A model generated the notes under the pieces. The model was not told where the DNA came from. It searched no databases and was given only the letters and a program-made list of their open reading frames with translations. A stretch of DNA of 64,000 nucleotides from Actinomycetospora soli (GTDB lineage Bacteria; Actinomycetota; Actinomycetes; Mycobacteriales; Pseudonocardiaceae). The DNA lies in assembly GCF_021026295.1 (NCBI RefSeq), contig NZ_JAJNDA010000010.1:124001-188000 (forward strand). Reading direction: 5' to 3'. The translations under genes were made by a program, and so were the position numbers. The stretch's first letter is position 1. Every line of letters starts with the position of its first letter. Shown here piece by piece: positions 26,250 to 35,131 of the stretch.

Positions 26250-27311
26250 ATGGCCGGTATCCGCGCGCTGCAGCCCAGCGACCTCCCCCAGGTCAGCACC
26301 CTGTTCGCCCAGGTCATGGGCGGCGCCTCGGCCGAGGACGTCGCGCCCTACTTCCGACGGATCCTCGTCGACGACCCGTGGGCCGACCCGGAGATCCCCT
26401 CGCTGGTGCACGAGGGGCCCGACGGCGGGATCGTCGGGTTCATCGCCGCGAGCACCCGGCGGATGGTCCTCGACGGCCGCAAGGTGCGGATGGCCGTCAG
26501 CAGCAACCTCGTCGCGCACCCCGACTGGCGCACCAAGGGCGTCGGCGCCCTGCTCAACCGCAAGCTCCTCGGCGGGCCGCAGGAGTTCACCGTGGCCGAC
26601 CGGGCCAACGACGACTCCCGCGGCCTCTGGCTCGGGCTCGGGGGCCAGGAGCTCGTCGGGCAGTCGGTCGCGTGGTTCCGGGTCCTCTCACCCGCCGCGA
26701 CCGCGGGGTCGCTCGTCGAGCGCCGGTCGGCCCGGCTCGGCCGCGCCGCCCGTCTGCTCTCCCGCCCGGTCGACGCCGTCGGCGGCCGACTGGTGCCGCC
26801 CCCGCCGCGGCCCGCGGGGTCGACCGAGGAGCTGACCCCCGAGACCCTCGCCGAGCAGGTCGCGACGGCGGGCCGCCGGCTGCGGCTGCGGCCGGACTAC
26901 GACCCGGCGTACCTGGCGTGGGTCTTCGCCGAGCTCCGCCGACTCGGGCGCGGCGCGTTGTCGGCCCGCCTCGTCCGCGGGCCGCAGGGCCGGGTGCTGG
27001 GCTGGTTCCTCTACCTGCTGCCGCCCGAGGGGGTGGCCGAGGTGCTGCAGGTCGGGGTCACCGGTACCGACCCCGACCCGGTGCTCGACCACCTCGTGGC
27101 GCACGCGGCCGGCGAGGGCGCCGTGGCCGTGCAGGGGCGCCTCGAGCCGGCGACGGCGGGACTCATCGGCCGGCCCGGCGTGCTGGTCCGCAAGAACGCG
27201 CGCGCCCTGGTGCACGCCGAGGCGAACGTCCTCGGCCTGCTCAGCTCGACGACCTCGCTCTGCAGCCACCTCGACGGCGAGTGGCTCGTCTCCCACGCCG
27301 CCCGCCAGTAG
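26250..27311 (+). CDS. GNAT-fold acetyl/aminoacyltransferase-like protein
   Basis: A 353-residue protein. The first half has the GNAT acyl-CoA loop (SSNLVAHPDWRTKGVGALLN) and the second half is probably another GNAT-like lobe (GRVLGWFLYLLPPEGVAEVLQVGV). That two-lobe layout is also found in Fem-type transferases, but no close family is recognised. It precedes a glycosyltransferase by 15 bp, so it probably modifies a sugar or glycan precursor. A TAGAGT -10-like box just before the ATG suggests a near-leaderless transcript. Confidence 0.75.
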   Translation: MAGIRALQPSDLPQVSTLFAQVMGGASAEDVAPYFRRILVDDPWADPEIPSLVHEGPDGGIVGFIAASTRRMVLDGRKVRMAVSSNLVAHPDWRTKGVGALLNRKLLGGPQEFTVADRANDDSRGLWLGLGGQELVGQSVAWFRVLSPAATAGSLVERRSARLGRAARLLSRPVDAVGGRLVPPPPRPAGSTEELTPETLAEQVATAGRRLRLRPDYDPAYLAWVFAELRRLGRGALSARLVRGPQGRVLGWFLYLLPPEGVAEVLQVGVTGTDPDPVLDHLVAHAAGEGAVAVQGRLEPATAGLIGRPGVLVRKNARALVHAEANVLGLLSSTTSLCSHLDGEWLVSHAARQ

Positions 27312-27324
27312 CGCGCCCCGGCGC

Positions 27325-27353
27325 CCGTGACACGATCGACGACCGTGTCACGG
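27325..27353. promoter_or_regulatory. Inverted repeat covering the glycosyltransferase start codons
   Basis: CCGTGACACG (27325-27334) and CGTGTCACGG (27344-27353) are exact complements separated by 9 nt. Each arm contains one possible GTG start. In RNA the hairpin would hide both. Confidence 0.45.
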
Positions 27354-29318
27354 GATCTGGCGGTCTGCATCGTCTCCTACCGGCGTGCGGATCTCCTGGA
27401 CCGCGCCCTCGCGAGCGTCGACAAGTGGCTGCCCGAGGCGCGCGTGCACGTCTGGGACAACGGCTCCTCCGGCTCGCCCGCCGTCCGGGAGCTGGCGGCC
27501 ACCCGTCCCGACGTCACGTGGACGTTCTCCGAGTTCAACCTCGGCTACATCGCCGCCATGAACCAGCTCATGGCGCAGGTGCCCGACTGCGACGTCCTGC
27601 AGCTCAACCCCGACGCCGAGCTGCTGGGTCCGTGCACCCGGGCGCGGGAGGCGCTGGCCGAGTCCGGCGTCGCCGTCGTCTCGCCGACCGTGCTCGACCC
27701 CGAGGGCCGCGACCTGCCCTGGGACGTCGCCCACCGCGAGCAGGGGGTGGTGCGCAACCTGCTCAACTCCGCCGGCTACGCGAAGCGCCTCCGGGGCCAC
27801 CGGGCGAGCGACCTCTACGCGAGCGCGCCGCAGCGCGTCGACGGCTATCTGACCGGCTGCGCGCTGTTCATCGCCCGCGACGCCTGGGACGTGCTCGGCG
27901 AGTTCGACGAGCAGTTCTTCGTCTACGGCGAGGACGCCACCTGGCAGCCGAACGCCCGGCGGCACGGCTGGGAGCTGCGCCTGGTCGACGACCCCGTCGC
28001 CGGGCCGCAGGTGCGGCACTCCTCGGGCGGGACGGTCGCCGACGACCCGCTCGCCTCGATGCGCGGGTCGGACCTCCTGCGCTCGGCGCAGGTCATGGTG
28101 CTCGGGCTCGAGCACAACGCCGGCCGCGGCTCGCTCTACGCCGCCGGCTCGACGCTGCTCGACCGCGTCCAGCGCTCCAAGCGCGGCCCGCGGCGCGCGC
28201 GGCTCGACGCCCTCGCGGCGCAGGCCGGGGGACGACCCGCCGTCGTGGTGATCACCAACGGGCTCCGCCCGGGCGGCGCCGAGCGCCAGCGCGTGGTGCT
28301 CGCCAACGAGCTCGTCGAGCGCGGCCACCCCGTCACGCTGGTGTGCCTGCAGCACCTCGGGCAGTACATCAGCGAGCTCGACCCGCGCGTCCGCATGCTC
28401 ATGCAGCCGTGGTGGCAGCCGGTGGTGGACGTGGCCGCCACCGAGGAGGCGATCGTCGTCGGGGGCTGCACGCGGACCGAGATCGGGTTCGCGACGGCGT
28501 GGCGGGCGCTCGGCCGGCTGACCGGGCAGAAGCGCTTCTGGATCCCCGCCGCGCACGACCCCGCCGAGCTCGACCGCCCGACCTACTCCGAGGCCCAGGC
28601 CCGCGCCCTGCGCACCGCCGACGGGCTGCTCGTCCTCTCGCGGCAGCACCACGAGGACCTGTCGCGCCACCAGCGCCTCACCGAGCGGGTCATGGTCGCC
28701 CCGAACGGCCTCACCCCCGGCACGCCGCTCGGCGAGGTCCCGGCGACGGGCCCCGTGCGGTTCTGCATGCTGACCCGCCTCAAGACCTACAAGAACACGA
28801 CGCTGCTGATCCGGGCGCTCGACTCCCTCGGCCGCGACGACTGGACGCTGGACGTCTTCGGCGACGGGCCGGACCGCGTCGAGATGGAGGCGGAGACCCC
28901 CGCCCACCTCGCCGACCGGGTGCGTTGGCGCGGGGTGTCGCCCGGGCCGGACCACGCGTTCGCCGAGACCGACGTGCTGTGCGTGCCCAGCGGCTTCGAG
29001 GCGTTCCCGCTCGTGATGGTCGAGGCCATGACACGCGGCATGCCCGTCATGGCGTCGGCCAGCGGGTCGGTGCCCGAGATGCTCGACCACGGGGCGGCCG
29101 GGGTCGTCGTCGAGCCGGTCACCGTCGAGGCGTGGGCGCAGGCGCTGGCCGGGGTGCTCGACGACCGGGCCGAGCTCGCCCGGCTCGGCCGGGCCGGACG
29201 CGAGCGGGCGCTCGCGCTCTACACCGACTCCGCCATGGTCGACGCCTATCAGCACGCGTTCGTGACGGTGCTGGGTCGCGCGTTCCCCGGGATGGAGCAA
29301 CCGGCCGCGACGGTGTGA
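27327..29318 (+). CDS. Bifunctional GT2-GT4 glycosyltransferase
   Basis: A 663-residue cytoplasmic protein with two catalytic domains. Residues 1-235 are a GT2 rhamnosyltransferase-like domain (CIVSYRRADLL, NPDAELLGP, GYLTGCALF, FFVYGEDATW). About 290-640 are a GT-B, GT4 domain (RPGGAERQRVVLANEL, MLTRLKTYKN, and the E-x7-E motif in FEAFPLVMVEAM). It would add two sugars in succession to one acceptor, as in cell-surface glycan assembly. The GTG at 27327 or at 27345 is the start. It lies between the GNAT-like gene and the carbamoyltransferase operon. Confidence 0.9.
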   Translation: MTRSTTVSRDLAVCIVSYRRADLLDRALASVDKWLPEARVHVWDNGSSGSPAVRELAATRPDVTWTFSEFNLGYIAAMNQLMAQVPDCDVLQLNPDAELLGPCTRAREALAESGVAVVSPTVLDPEGRDLPWDVAHREQGVVRNLLNSAGYAKRLRGHRASDLYASAPQRVDGYLTGCALFIARDAWDVLGEFDEQFFVYGEDATWQPNARRHGWELRLVDDPVAGPQVRHSSGGTVADDPLASMRGSDLLRSAQVMVLGLEHNAGRGSLYAAGSTLLDRVQRSKRGPRRARLDALAAQAGGRPAVVVITNGLRPGGAERQRVVLANELVERGHPVTLVCLQHLGQYISELDPRVRMLMQPWWQPVVDVAATEEAIVVGGCTRTEIGFATAWRALGRLTGQKRFWIPAAHDPAELDRPTYSEAQARALRTADGLLVLSRQHHEDLSRHQRLTERVMVAPNGLTPGTPLGEVPATGPVRFCMLTRLKTYKNTTLLIRALDSLGRDDWTLDVFGDGPDRVEMEAETPAHLADRVRWRGVSPGPDHAFAETDVLCVPSGFEAFPLVMVEAMTRGMPVMASASGSVPEMLDHGAAGVVVEPVTVEAWAQALAGVLDDRAELARLGRAGRERALALYTDSAMVDAYQHAFVTVLGRAFPGMEQPAATV

Positions 29319-29435
29319 ATGTCGCGTGGGGTCGGTCGTCGGTTATCGGACATCCCCGACCCCCCGATGAACCGGAAGTCTCCTCGCACGTCATAGTGGG
29401 CGAACATCCGCACACAGCCGTGGAGGAGCTCGTCG

Positions 29436-31187
29436 ATGATCGTTCTCGGACTCAGCGGTCTCCCGAATTCGCAGCGGAGACTGCGCGAGACCACGCCGGA
29501 CATCGACCCGCTCGACGCGCGGATCACCCAGGGGCTCGACAGCGCGGCGGCGATCATCGTCGACGGCCGACTCGTCGCGGCCGCCTCCGAGGAGCGCTTC
29601 GACGGTGACAAGGGCACCGGTGCGCTGCCGCGCCAGGCCATCGCATGGTGTCTGGCCGAGGCCGGGGTCACCGCCGACGACGTCGACGTGGTCGCCCACG
29701 GCTTCGACTACGACCGCCACCGCCGGGCGTTCGTGCTCGCCAAGCAGTACTTCGACGAGGTCCTGAGCTCGCAGACCGTGCGGGACGCGCTCACCGGGGC
29801 GGGGTGGCCGCAGCTCGCGGCGAAGCTGACGCCGGTCGAGCACCACCGGGCCCACGCCCTGTCCGCGATCGTGCCCAGCGGGTTCGACCGGGGTCTCGCG
29901 GTCGTCTCGGACGGAATGGGCGAGGTCGACTCGTTGTCGATCTTCCGATTCCGGGGCACGGAGCTGGAGAAGCTGCACACCCAGCCGATCGCCTCGTCGC
30001 TCGGGATTCTGTATTCGATCGGGACCCGCTTTCTCGGTTTCCAGTTCAACAACGACGAGTACAAGGTCATGGGGCTCGCGCCCTACGGCGACCCGTCGCG
30101 TTATCGCGAGGTCTTCCAGAAGCTGACGCGATTCGATCATGACAAGGGCTCGGTGGTGATCGACTGGCCGAGCGGGGCGTTGTCCGACGCCGAGCACGGC
30201 TATCCGAACGCGCGGGCGCTGCTGGAGGAGCAGACCTTCACCCCCGCCGTCCCCGACGGCTCGATCCAGCGCGACGAGGCCGACTTCGCCGCGTCGATGC
30301 AGGAGTGCCTGACCGACCTGCTGGTCGACCTGGTCGGCCACTGGCTCGAGCGCACCGGCGAGACGAACCTGGCGCTCGCGGGCGGGACGTTCCTCAACTG
30401 CAAGTCCAACCAGTCGATCGCCGACCTGCCCGGCCTGCAGCGCCTGTTCGTCCAGCCGGCCTCCGGCGACGACGGGACCGCGCTCGGTGCCGCCTACGCG
30501 GTGGCCGGGGAACACGGAGACCTGAAGCCCGTCCAGGTGCCGTTCGACCCGTACCTGGGCGCGCGGTACTCCGCCGACGACGTCCGGGCGGTCCTCGAGG
30601 CCCGGCCCGACCTGCAGTGGCGCGAGGTCGGGATGACCGACGAGTACCTCGACGCCGCGGCCGACGACATCGCCGCCGACCGGATCGTCGCCGTGTTCCA
30701 CGGCCGGATGGAGTTCGGGCCGCGGGCGCTGGGCAACCGCTCGATCGTCGCCCGGCCCGACGGCGACCGGATCAAGGACCGGATCAACTCGGCGGTGAAG
30801 TTCCGCGAGGCGTTCCGGCCGTTCGCGCCGGCGGTCCACGTCGAGGACCGGGACCGGCTCTTCGTCACCCGCGGCTTCGACCCGGACCACTACATGCTCT
30901 GCACCGCGCACGTGCGGCCGGAGGCCAGGGCGGCGCTGTCGGGCATCGTCCACGAGGACGACTCGGCGCGGATCCAGACCGTGACGCCGGGCCTCAACGC
31001 CACCTTCGCGTCGCTGCTGGAGAAGGTCCGGGACCGCACGGGCACCGGCTGCGTGGTGAACACGTCGTTCAACGTCAAGGGCCAGCCGCTGATCATGGAC
31101 CCCGCGACGGCGGTCGACACGTTCGCCCGGATCGCCCTGGACCGCCTCTACATCGAGGGGTTCGTGGTGGAGGGGACGACGTCGTGA
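29436..31187 (+). CDS. Carbamoyltransferase (NodU/CmcH/TobZ family)
   Basis: A 583-residue enzyme transferring a carbamoyl group from carbamoyl phosphate via carbamoyl-AMP to a hydroxyl. The N-terminal TsaD-like domain has His136, His137 and His140 in VEHHRAHAL; the C-terminal domain has FGPRALGNRSI and NTSFNVKGQPLI. The ATG at 29436 follows GGAGGAG. It heads a four-gene operon (4-, 4- and 1-bp overlaps). Codons with A/T third positions (ATT, TAT, TTT) are more frequent around 30000-30140 than in neighbours, a mild hint of transfer. Confidence 0.93.
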   Translation: MIVLGLSGLPNSQRRLRETTPDIDPLDARITQGLDSAAAIIVDGRLVAAASEERFDGDKGTGALPRQAIAWCLAEAGVTADDVDVVAHGFDYDRHRRAFVLAKQYFDEVLSSQTVRDALTGAGWPQLAAKLTPVEHHRAHALSAIVPSGFDRGLAVVSDGMGEVDSLSIFRFRGTELEKLHTQPIASSLGILYSIGTRFLGFQFNNDEYKVMGLAPYGDPSRYREVFQKLTRFDHDKGSVVIDWPSGALSDAEHGYPNARALLEEQTFTPAVPDGSIQRDEADFAASMQECLTDLLVDLVGHWLERTGETNLALAGGTFLNCKSNQSIADLPGLQRLFVQPASGDDGTALGAAYAVAGEHGDLKPVQVPFDPYLGARYSADDVRAVLEARPDLQWREVGMTDEYLDAAADDIAADRIVAVFHGRMEFGPRALGNRSIVARPDGDRIKDRINSAVKFREAFRPFAPAVHVEDRDRLFVTRGFDPDHYMLCTAHVRPEARAALSGIVHEDDSARIQTVTPGLNATFASLLEKVRDRTGTGCVVNTSFNVKGQPLIMDPATAVDTFARIALDRLYIEGFVVEGTTS

Positions 31188-32197
31188 CCTCCGGTGTGCA
31201 GATCTACTCCACCTGCCCGCAGTCGAAGGACGTGCGGGCGGGGGAGTACGCGCAGGCCGTGGCCGACGTGGCGCGCTGGAGCGAGGCCGCGGGCTGCACC
31301 GGGATGCTGGTCTACACCGACAACGGCATCGCCGACCCGTGGCTCGTCGCGCAGCACGCCGTCGCGGCCACCGAGCGGCTCGCGCCCCTGGTGGCGGTGC
31401 AGCCGGTCTACATGCACCCGTTCACCGCGGCCTCGATGGTGAGCTCGCTGGCCTACCTGCACGGCCGGTCGGTGCACCTCAACATGCTGGCGGGCGGCTT
31501 CCGCAACGACCTGCTCGCGCTCGGCGACCCGACCGAGCACGACGACCGCTACGCCCGCACCACGGAGTACACGCAGATCCTCATGGCCCTGCTCCGGGGC
31601 GAGACGGTGACCCACGAGGGCCGCTGGCACCAGGTGCACAACCTGCGGCTCGCGCCCGCGCTGCCCGCGGAGCTGATGCCGGAGGTGCTGATCTCCGGGT
31701 CGTCGCCGGCCGGCCGCGCGGCCGCCGAGACCCTCGGCGCCGTGCCGATCCGCTACCCCGAGCCGCTCGGCCGCGAGACCGGGGAGGCCCCCGCGGGCGG
31801 GGGTGTCCGGGTCGGGATCGTCGCGCGCGAGGACACCGCCGACGCGTGGAAGGTCGCCGAGGAGCGGTTCCCCACCGACCGCAAGGGTCAGATCGCGCAC
31901 TCCATGGCGATGCGGGCGAGCGACTCGTCGTGGCACGCCCAGCTCTCGGCGGCCGCTCGCAGCCAGGAGGTCGTGGACGACGGGTCGGGCGAGCCCGACC
32001 CGTTCTGGCTGGGGCCGTTCCAGAACTACCAGACGTTCTGCCCGTACCTGGTCGGCTCGTACGACCGGGTCGCCGCGGCGATCGCCCACTACGCGGGCCA
32101 GGGCACGCGCGTGTTCGTGCTCGACATCCCGCCGTCGGCCGAGGAGCTCGACCACATCGGCGAGGTGTTCCGGCGGGCGGGGGTCGTCGCCCGATGA
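31184..32197 (+). CDS. LLM-class (luciferase-like) flavin monooxygenase
   Basis: A 337-residue TIM-barrel FMN-dependent oxygenase resembling the alkanesulfonate monooxygenase group (GMLVYTDNGIADPW, LVAVQPVYMHPFTAASMV, HLNMLAGGFRNDL). It starts at the GTG overlapping the carbamoyltransferase stop and is followed with a 4-bp overlap by the adenylating enzyme. That context suggests a tailoring oxygenase, for example N- or C-hydroxylation of a carrier-bound amino acid, rather than sulfur scavenging (inference). A reductase supplying FMNH2 is not present. Confidence 0.88.
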   Translation: MTSGVQIYSTCPQSKDVRAGEYAQAVADVARWSEAAGCTGMLVYTDNGIADPWLVAQHAVAATERLAPLVAVQPVYMHPFTAASMVSSLAYLHGRSVHLNMLAGGFRNDLLALGDPTEHDDRYARTTEYTQILMALLRGETVTHEGRWHQVHNLRLAPALPAELMPEVLISGSSPAGRAAAETLGAVPIRYPEPLGRETGEAPAGGGVRVGIVAREDTADAWKVAEERFPTDRKGQIAHSMAMRASDSSWHAQLSAAARSQEVVDDGSGEPDPFWLGPFQNYQTFCPYLVGSYDRVAAAIAHYAGQGTRVFVLDIPPSAEELDHIGEVFRRAGVVAR

Positions 32198-33771
32198 CCC
32201 GGCTCGAGGACCTCCTCACCATCTCGGCGGAGCGCTCGCCCGGCTCGACCGCGCTGATCGGCCCGGACGGCGTCGAGCGCCTGACCTACGCCGAGCTCGA
32301 CGCGATCACGCACCGCATCGCACGCGCCCTCGTCGACCGCGGCGTGCGGCCCGGGGACCGCGTGGGCGTCCTCGCGGCGAAGACGCCGTGGACGATCGCG
32401 TCGCTGATCGGGACGCTCCGGGCCGGTGCGGTGTACGTGCCGGTCGACTCGGCCTCGCCCGCCACGCGCGTCGCGCGCATCATCCGTTCCGCGGAGCCGA
32501 CGGTGCTGCTGGCGGACGCGACCGCGACGAAGCTCGTCGACGGCCTCGTCGAGGAGGGCCTCTCGGACCTGACGGTCGGGTCGCTGGAGGCCCCGCTCGC
32601 CGGTGAGCGCTTCACGAGCGCCTTCGCCCGGTCCGACGTGGAGGCGCTCGAGCCGACCGCACCCGCTGCCGTCGGGCGGGACGAGCTCGCGCACCTGCTG
32701 TTCACCTCGGGATCCACCGGGATCCCGAAGGGCGTGATGATCACGCACGACATGGTGTCGGCCTTCGTCGACTGGGCGCTGGGGCACTTCGGGACGAAGC
32801 CCGGGGACCGCATCTCCGGGCACCCGCCGCTGCACTTCGACCTGTCGACGTTCGACATCTACGCCACGCTCGCGGCGGGCGCGGAGCTGCACCTGGTGCC
32901 GGCGTCGCTGGGCCTGGACGCGCGGAGGACGGCGGCGTTCATCCGTGACCGCGAGCTGACGCAGTGGTTCTCGGTGCCCTCGGTGCTGACCTACCTGGCG
33001 CGGTTCGACGCGGTGGCGCAGGACGACTTCCCGGCGCTGGAGCGGCTGCTGTGGTGCGGCGAGGTGCTGCCCACGCCGATCCTCGCGCACTGGATGCGCC
33101 GGCTGCCGCGGGTGCGCTTCACCAACCTGTACGGGCCGACCGAGGCCACGATCGCCTCGTCCTACTACGACGTCCCCGCGGTGCCGGAGGACGAGTCGGT
33201 GCCGGTGCCGATCGGCGTGCCGTGCGCGGGCGAGTCGCTGGTCGTGCTGGAGGACGGCAGGCCGGCCCCGGTGGGGGAGATCGGCGAGCTGTACATCGGC
33301 GGGGTCGGGCTCTCGCCGGGCTACTGGCGCGACCAGGAGAAGACCGACGCCGCGTTCGTCACCGGTCCCGACGGCGAGCGCATCTACCGGACGGGCGACC
33401 TCGCGCGGGTCGACGCCGAGGGTGTCGTGCACTTCCTCGGACGGACCGATTCGCAGATCAAGTCGCGCGGGTACCGGATCGAGCTGGGCGAGATCGAGAC
33501 CGCCGTGAACACGGTGGCCGGGGTCAAGGAGTGCGCGGTGGTCGGCGTCGACCTCGGCGGCTTCGAGGGCACGACGATCTGCTGCGCGTACTCGGTGGCC
33601 GCCGGTGCCGAGCTGGCGGTGAACGACATGCGCCGGGCCGTGGCCGCGCTGGTGCCGCGCTACATGGTGCCCGCGAAGTGGCTGGTGCTCGACGAGCTGC
33701 CCAAGAACGTGAACGGGAAGATCGACCGGCCGGTGCTGCGCGAGCGCTTCCGGCCCACGGAAGGCGCGTGA
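32194..33771 (+). CDS. DltA-like amino-acid adenylating enzyme
   Basis: A 525-residue stand-alone adenylation enzyme. A3 is LLFTSGSTGIPKG (about 169-181), A4 HFDLSTFDIY with Asp216 for the substrate alpha-amino group, A5 NLYGPTEAT, A7 YRTGD and A10 Lys in NVNGKIDR. The A4 region and LLWCGEVLP resemble DltA (D-alanine activation) more than typical NRPS modules. It should load a small amino acid onto the 86-residue carrier encoded next, which it overlaps by 1 bp. No DltB or DltD partner is present. Confidence 0.9.
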   Translation: MTRLEDLLTISAERSPGSTALIGPDGVERLTYAELDAITHRIARALVDRGVRPGDRVGVLAAKTPWTIASLIGTLRAGAVYVPVDSASPATRVARIIRSAEPTVLLADATATKLVDGLVEEGLSDLTVGSLEAPLAGERFTSAFARSDVEALEPTAPAAVGRDELAHLLFTSGSTGIPKGVMITHDMVSAFVDWALGHFGTKPGDRISGHPPLHFDLSTFDIYATLAAGAELHLVPASLGLDARRTAAFIRDRELTQWFSVPSVLTYLARFDAVAQDDFPALERLLWCGEVLPTPILAHWMRRLPRVRFTNLYGPTEATIASSYYDVPAVPEDESVPVPIGVPCAGESLVVLEDGRPAPVGEIGELYIGGVGLSPGYWRDQEKTDAAFVTGPDGERIYRTGDLARVDAEGVVHFLGRTDSQIKSRGYRIELGEIETAVNTVAGVKECAVVGVDLGGFEGTTICCAYSVAAGAELAVNDMRRAVAALVPRYMVPAKWLVLDELPKNVNGKIDRPVLRERFRPTEGA

Positions 33772-34031
33772 TGACCACGGACACCCTCGAGACGCTCCGG
33801 ACCCAGGTGGCCGACGTCGTCAGCGACCGCGCCGGGATCGACGTCCCCTCCGCCGAGGAGGACCTGCTCGAGGCGGGGCTCATCGACTCGCTCGCGCTCG
33901 TCACCCTGATCGTGGCGCTCGAGGAGAACTTCGGCGTCCAGCTCCCGCTGGACGACTTCGACATCGAGCGCTTCCGCTCCGTGGCGTCGATGGCCGACTT
34001 CCTGGCCGAGATGGGCGCCGAGCCGGCCTGA
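33771..34031 (+). CDS. Acyl/peptidyl carrier protein (DltC-like)
   Basis: An 86-residue carrier protein. Ser40 in AGLIDSLALV is the phosphopantetheine site. Length and the acidic helix (LEENFGVQLPLDDFDIERF) are typical. The ATG uses the last base of the preceding stop (TGATG), so it is translated with the adenylating enzyme. It would carry the activated amino acid for the monooxygenase, the GNAT-like transferase, or both. No thioesterase or condensation domain lies nearby. An 84-bp palindromic repeat begins 1 bp after the stop. Confidence 0.92.
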   Translation: MTTDTLETLRTQVADVVSDRAGIDVPSAEEDLLEAGLIDSLALVTLIVALEENFGVQLPLDDFDIERFRSVASMADFLAEMGAEPA

Positions 34032-34032
34032 C

Positions 34033-34116
34033 CCGGCTCATGATCACGTCGGCGGGGCCTCTGTGGCTGTTCTCGAGATCGAGATCAGCCACTGGCGTTC
34101 CGTGGACGTGATCATG
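34033..34116 (+). repeat. 84-bp inverted repeat, left copy
   Basis: Starts CCGGCT then CATGATCACGTC and ends GACGTGATCATG, so each copy also folds on itself; an inner TGGCTG/CAGCCA stem is kept. It is about 83% identical (70 of 84 by eye) to the reverse complement of 35047-35130. It follows the carrier protein stop and includes the stop of the nuclease-like gene. Confidence 0.85.
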
Positions 34117-35002
34117 GACGCCAGCCACGCGCACGGAGCTCACGCAGCACACGCTCCGCGAGCGCGTCGGGATCGGCGAGCTGGGACGACATCACGCGGA
34201 TGACGACCCACCCGAGGGCCCGCAGGGTGTCGTCCTGGTCGATGTCCTTCATCCGCCGCGCCCGTTCGAGGTGATCGGGTCCGTCGTACTGGAGCGCCAC
34301 CTTGTACTCCGGCCAGGACAGGTCCGGCCGGGCGACGACGACGTACGAGCCGCGGGGCGTCCCTTTCAGCACCCGCCACTGCACCTCCGGCCTGGGCACG
34401 CCGCGCCGGAGCAGCTGTGTCCGCGTGCGCGACTCCGGGATGGACTGCACACCCAGTTCCATCCCGTCGGCGACCTCCCGCACCCGCTCGACGCCGCGCA
34501 GGTTGGGATGGCGCCGGGCCAGGTCGAGGAGCCGGTGACGGTCGACGGGATGGCGCTCCGCGAGGACGTCCGCCATCGCGATCCCGTCGATCGTGTCGAG
34601 CCGACGGGCGAGGTCGAACGCGGTGCGCTCCGGCGTGGTGACGCGGACCCCGCCCACCTCCTGGGCCTCGAAGGGGAGCAGCAGCCCCCGGTGGACGACG
34701 ACGTCCGAACGACGGGGTCGCTGCCCGCGCGGCAGGTGGACCTCGACGAGCTCGTCGACGATCGGCACCCGGTGCGCGTCGGCGGCGAGGGAGCCCCCGA
34801 CGACCGCCTCCGGGCCGAGCCACGCCTGGAGGGCGGCCCGGCGCACGGCGAGCGTGATCGTCACCGACGCCCCGACGTACGTGTCGGGGTACACCGGCAC
34901 GAAGCTGGGGCCGCGCAGCCGGGCCCAGCTGATCAGCCCCGCGCGGCGCGCGACGGAGCCGCGGAAGGGTGCAGCGGTCGAGGCATCGAGAACGGTCTCC
35001 AC
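34112..35002 (-). CDS. DUF559/Vsr-like endonuclease-domain protein
   Basis: A 296-residue protein. The N-terminal 100 residues resemble the AbiEi-type winged-helix region of actinobacterial homologues. The C-terminus has a PD-(D/E)xK-like core: Asp in RPDLSWPEYKVALQYDG with Glu-Tyr-Lys following, then DDTLRALGWVVIRV, as in Vsr/DUF559 nucleases. Such proteins are common in actinobacteria but uncharacterised. It is monocistronic and enclosed by the 84-bp inverted repeats; its stop lies inside the left repeat. Nuclease activity is inferred. Confidence 0.78.
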   Translation of the reverse strand: METVLDASTAAPFRGSVARRAGLISWARLRGPSFVPVYPDTYVGASVTITLAVRRAALQAWLGPEAVVGGSLAADAHRVPIVDELVEVHLPRGQRPRRSDVVVHRGLLLPFEAQEVGGVRVTTPERTAFDLARRLDTIDGIAMADVLAERHPVDRHRLLDLARRHPNLRGVERVREVADGMELGVQSIPESRTRTQLLRRGVPRPEVQWRVLKGTPRGSYVVVARPDLSWPEYKVALQYDGPDHLERARRMKDIDQDDTLRALGWVVIRVMSSQLADPDALAERVLRELRARGWRP

Positions 35003-35046
35003 ACGAGCTTGGAGTGTGGGGACGTCCGAACGGTTCCCACGACTTC

Positions 35047-35130
35047 CATGATCACGTCGGCGGGACGACGATGGCTGTTGTCGATCTTCAGAACAGCCAC
35101 CCAGGTCCCGCAGACGTGATCATGAGCCGG
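35047..35130 (-). repeat. 84-bp inverted repeat, right copy
   Basis: On the minus strand it starts CCGGCT then CATGATCACGTC one base after the VWA gene's stop, exactly the placement of the left copy after the carrier protein stop. The inner stem TGGCTGTT/AACAGCCA and the outer GCGGGAC/GTCCCGC pairs are perfect in this copy. Confidence 0.85.
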
Positions 35131-35131
35131 T

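Noticed and set aside
23367..29608. Very long antisense open frames over 1000 codons across the molybdenum hydroxylase and glycosyltransferase genes
   Set aside because: High GC removes stop codons from the wrong frames. Composition is Arg/Ala/Gly/Asp-rich with no motifs, while the sense frames carry clear families.
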